DNA of 64,000 bases. Source: JABWCE01 sp964617955. GTDB lineage: Bacteria > Bacteroidota > Bacteroidia > NS11-12g > UBA9320. A model generated the notes under the pieces. That model made no database searches, had not been told where the DNA came from, and worked only from the letters and a program-made list of their open reading frames with translations. The position numbers and the translations under genes are program-made. Of this stretch, positions 63,550 through 64,000 are shown piece after piece (within the stretch, counting starts at the first letter, position 1; the number at the start of each line of letters is the position of its first letter). The stretch lies in assembly GCA_964617955.1 (NCBI GenBank), contig CAZTXB010000003.1:62001-126000 (forward strand). The letters run 5' to 3'.

Positions 63550-64000
63550 TTATTTCGCGTCTTGCTGCTTTTTAAAGGCGTCAATATCGAAAAGCAAGGA
63601 GAAGCGAATTGTGTTTTGAAGCGGGTGACGTTGGGTGAAAGGTTGCAAATATGCAGCGTCGATTCCAAAAACATTGTACCTCAATCCAATACCGAAAGTG
63701 GCATATTTTCTACCTCCTTTGGTAGCTGCTTCGTTGAAATAACCGGCTCTAACCGCAAACTGCTTATCATACCAATACTCTATGCCGGTAGCTATGAGAT
63801 ATTCTTTCAACTCTTCCTTAAATCCTCCAGGAGCATCTGAGAAGGATTGAAAGATTCCCGAAATCGGTGAAATGTCTTTGCTTTCCTTTCCATAGCGAAT
63901 TACTTTTTTGTCATCTACAATACTGTCGCTGCCATCCACGGCTTTCCAATATACCGGGTATGTTGGTACGAGAAGTTTATTGATGTCAAAATTTATATTG
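63550..64000 (-). CDS. porV: T9SS outer-membrane protein PorV (LptO), C-terminal part
   Basis: The frame stays open through base 64000, so the gene begins beyond the window; about 149 residues are visible. Upstream of the internal GTG at 63939 the frame reads NFDINKLLVPTYPVYWKA, a PorV motif. Downstream are GIEYWYDKQFAVRAGYF, KYATFGIGLRYNVFGIDAAYL and the barrel end TIRFSLLFDI. PorV shuttles folded T9SS cargo from the translocon to the attachment complex and belongs to the FadL-like barrel family. This fits the many sorting-domain proteins in the window. Confidence 0.88.
   Translation of the reverse strand, partial: NINFDINKLLVPTYPVYWKAVDGSDSIVDDKKVIRYGKESKDISPISGIFQSFSDAPGGFKEELKEYLIATGIEYWYDKQFAVRAGYFNEAATKGGRKYATFGIGLRYNVFGIDAAYLQPFTQRHPLQNTIRFSLLFDIDAFKKQQDAK

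Noticed and set aside
1..64000. tRNA, rRNA, CRISPR or prophage genes
   Set aside because: Intergenic regions were read for cloverleaf-like, spaced-repeat and integrase or phage-structural signals; none found. Tail-fibre-like sequence at 4208-5464 is a normal surface protein type in this phylum.

Overview
The window looks like chromosomal DNA of a free-living member of the Bacteroidota. The evidence is the AT-rich sequence, many secreted proteins ending in type IX secretion (T9SS) type A sorting domains, a PorV-like outer-membrane protein at the right edge, Bacteroidota-type promoters (TTTG, about 19 bp, TAnnTTTG) and starts that mostly lack a Shine-Dalgarno sequence. I found no tRNA, rRNA, CRISPR array, prophage or intact insertion sequence. 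The genus cannot be named from this sequence.

Layout. 1-430: end of the ATP synthase gamma gene. 677-5464 (minus): a three-gene unit for secreted or surface proteins behind a very good promoter. 6191-15899: two tandem DUF4331 genes, a TPR lipoprotein, a TonB-dependent receptor, a small coiled-coil protein, and a divergent ECF sigma/anti-sigma pair. 16044-20099: an ABC ATPase with an N-terminal helical extension, an 8-TM partner, a T9SS protein and a DinB-like protein. 20161-20412: a MITE-like element. 20508-22198: a FISUMP lipoprotein convergent with a LytTR response regulator.

22352-29763 (minus) reads like one seven-gene operon: BatA-like protein, a dihydroorotase homologue without its metal-binding histidines, an unknown protein, DUF4199, GT2 and GT4 glycosyltransferases, and LipB. 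30042-34903 (plus): inositol monophosphatase, a T9SS-exported amidase, a Rid protein and an RND/MMPL exporter. 34946-43170 (minus): WG-repeat protein, a GSCFA/RmlD/T9SS/small membrane protein operon, a di-haem peroxidase and another T9SS protein. 43427-50842 (plus): SLC13 transporter, ribosomal protein S1 with extra terminal domains, then EVE, PyrR, PyrB and AnsA. 51068-53533: a repetitive T9SS adhesin-like protein. 53934-63476: housekeeping genes gyrB, clpB, pfkA and lon plus a lipoprotein. 63550-64000: C-terminal part of porV.

How they fit together. PorV belongs to the machinery that exports the seven T9SS cargo proteins seen here. PyrR, PyrB and the dihydroorotase-like protein are pyrimidine genes lying in two separate operons. 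The best candidates for something undescribed are the DUF4331/TPR/TonB/sigma locus, the ABC ATPase with its 8-TM partner, and the S1 gene, which has a strong Shine-Dalgarno in a lineage that seldom uses one and a fused helix-hairpin-helix tail.
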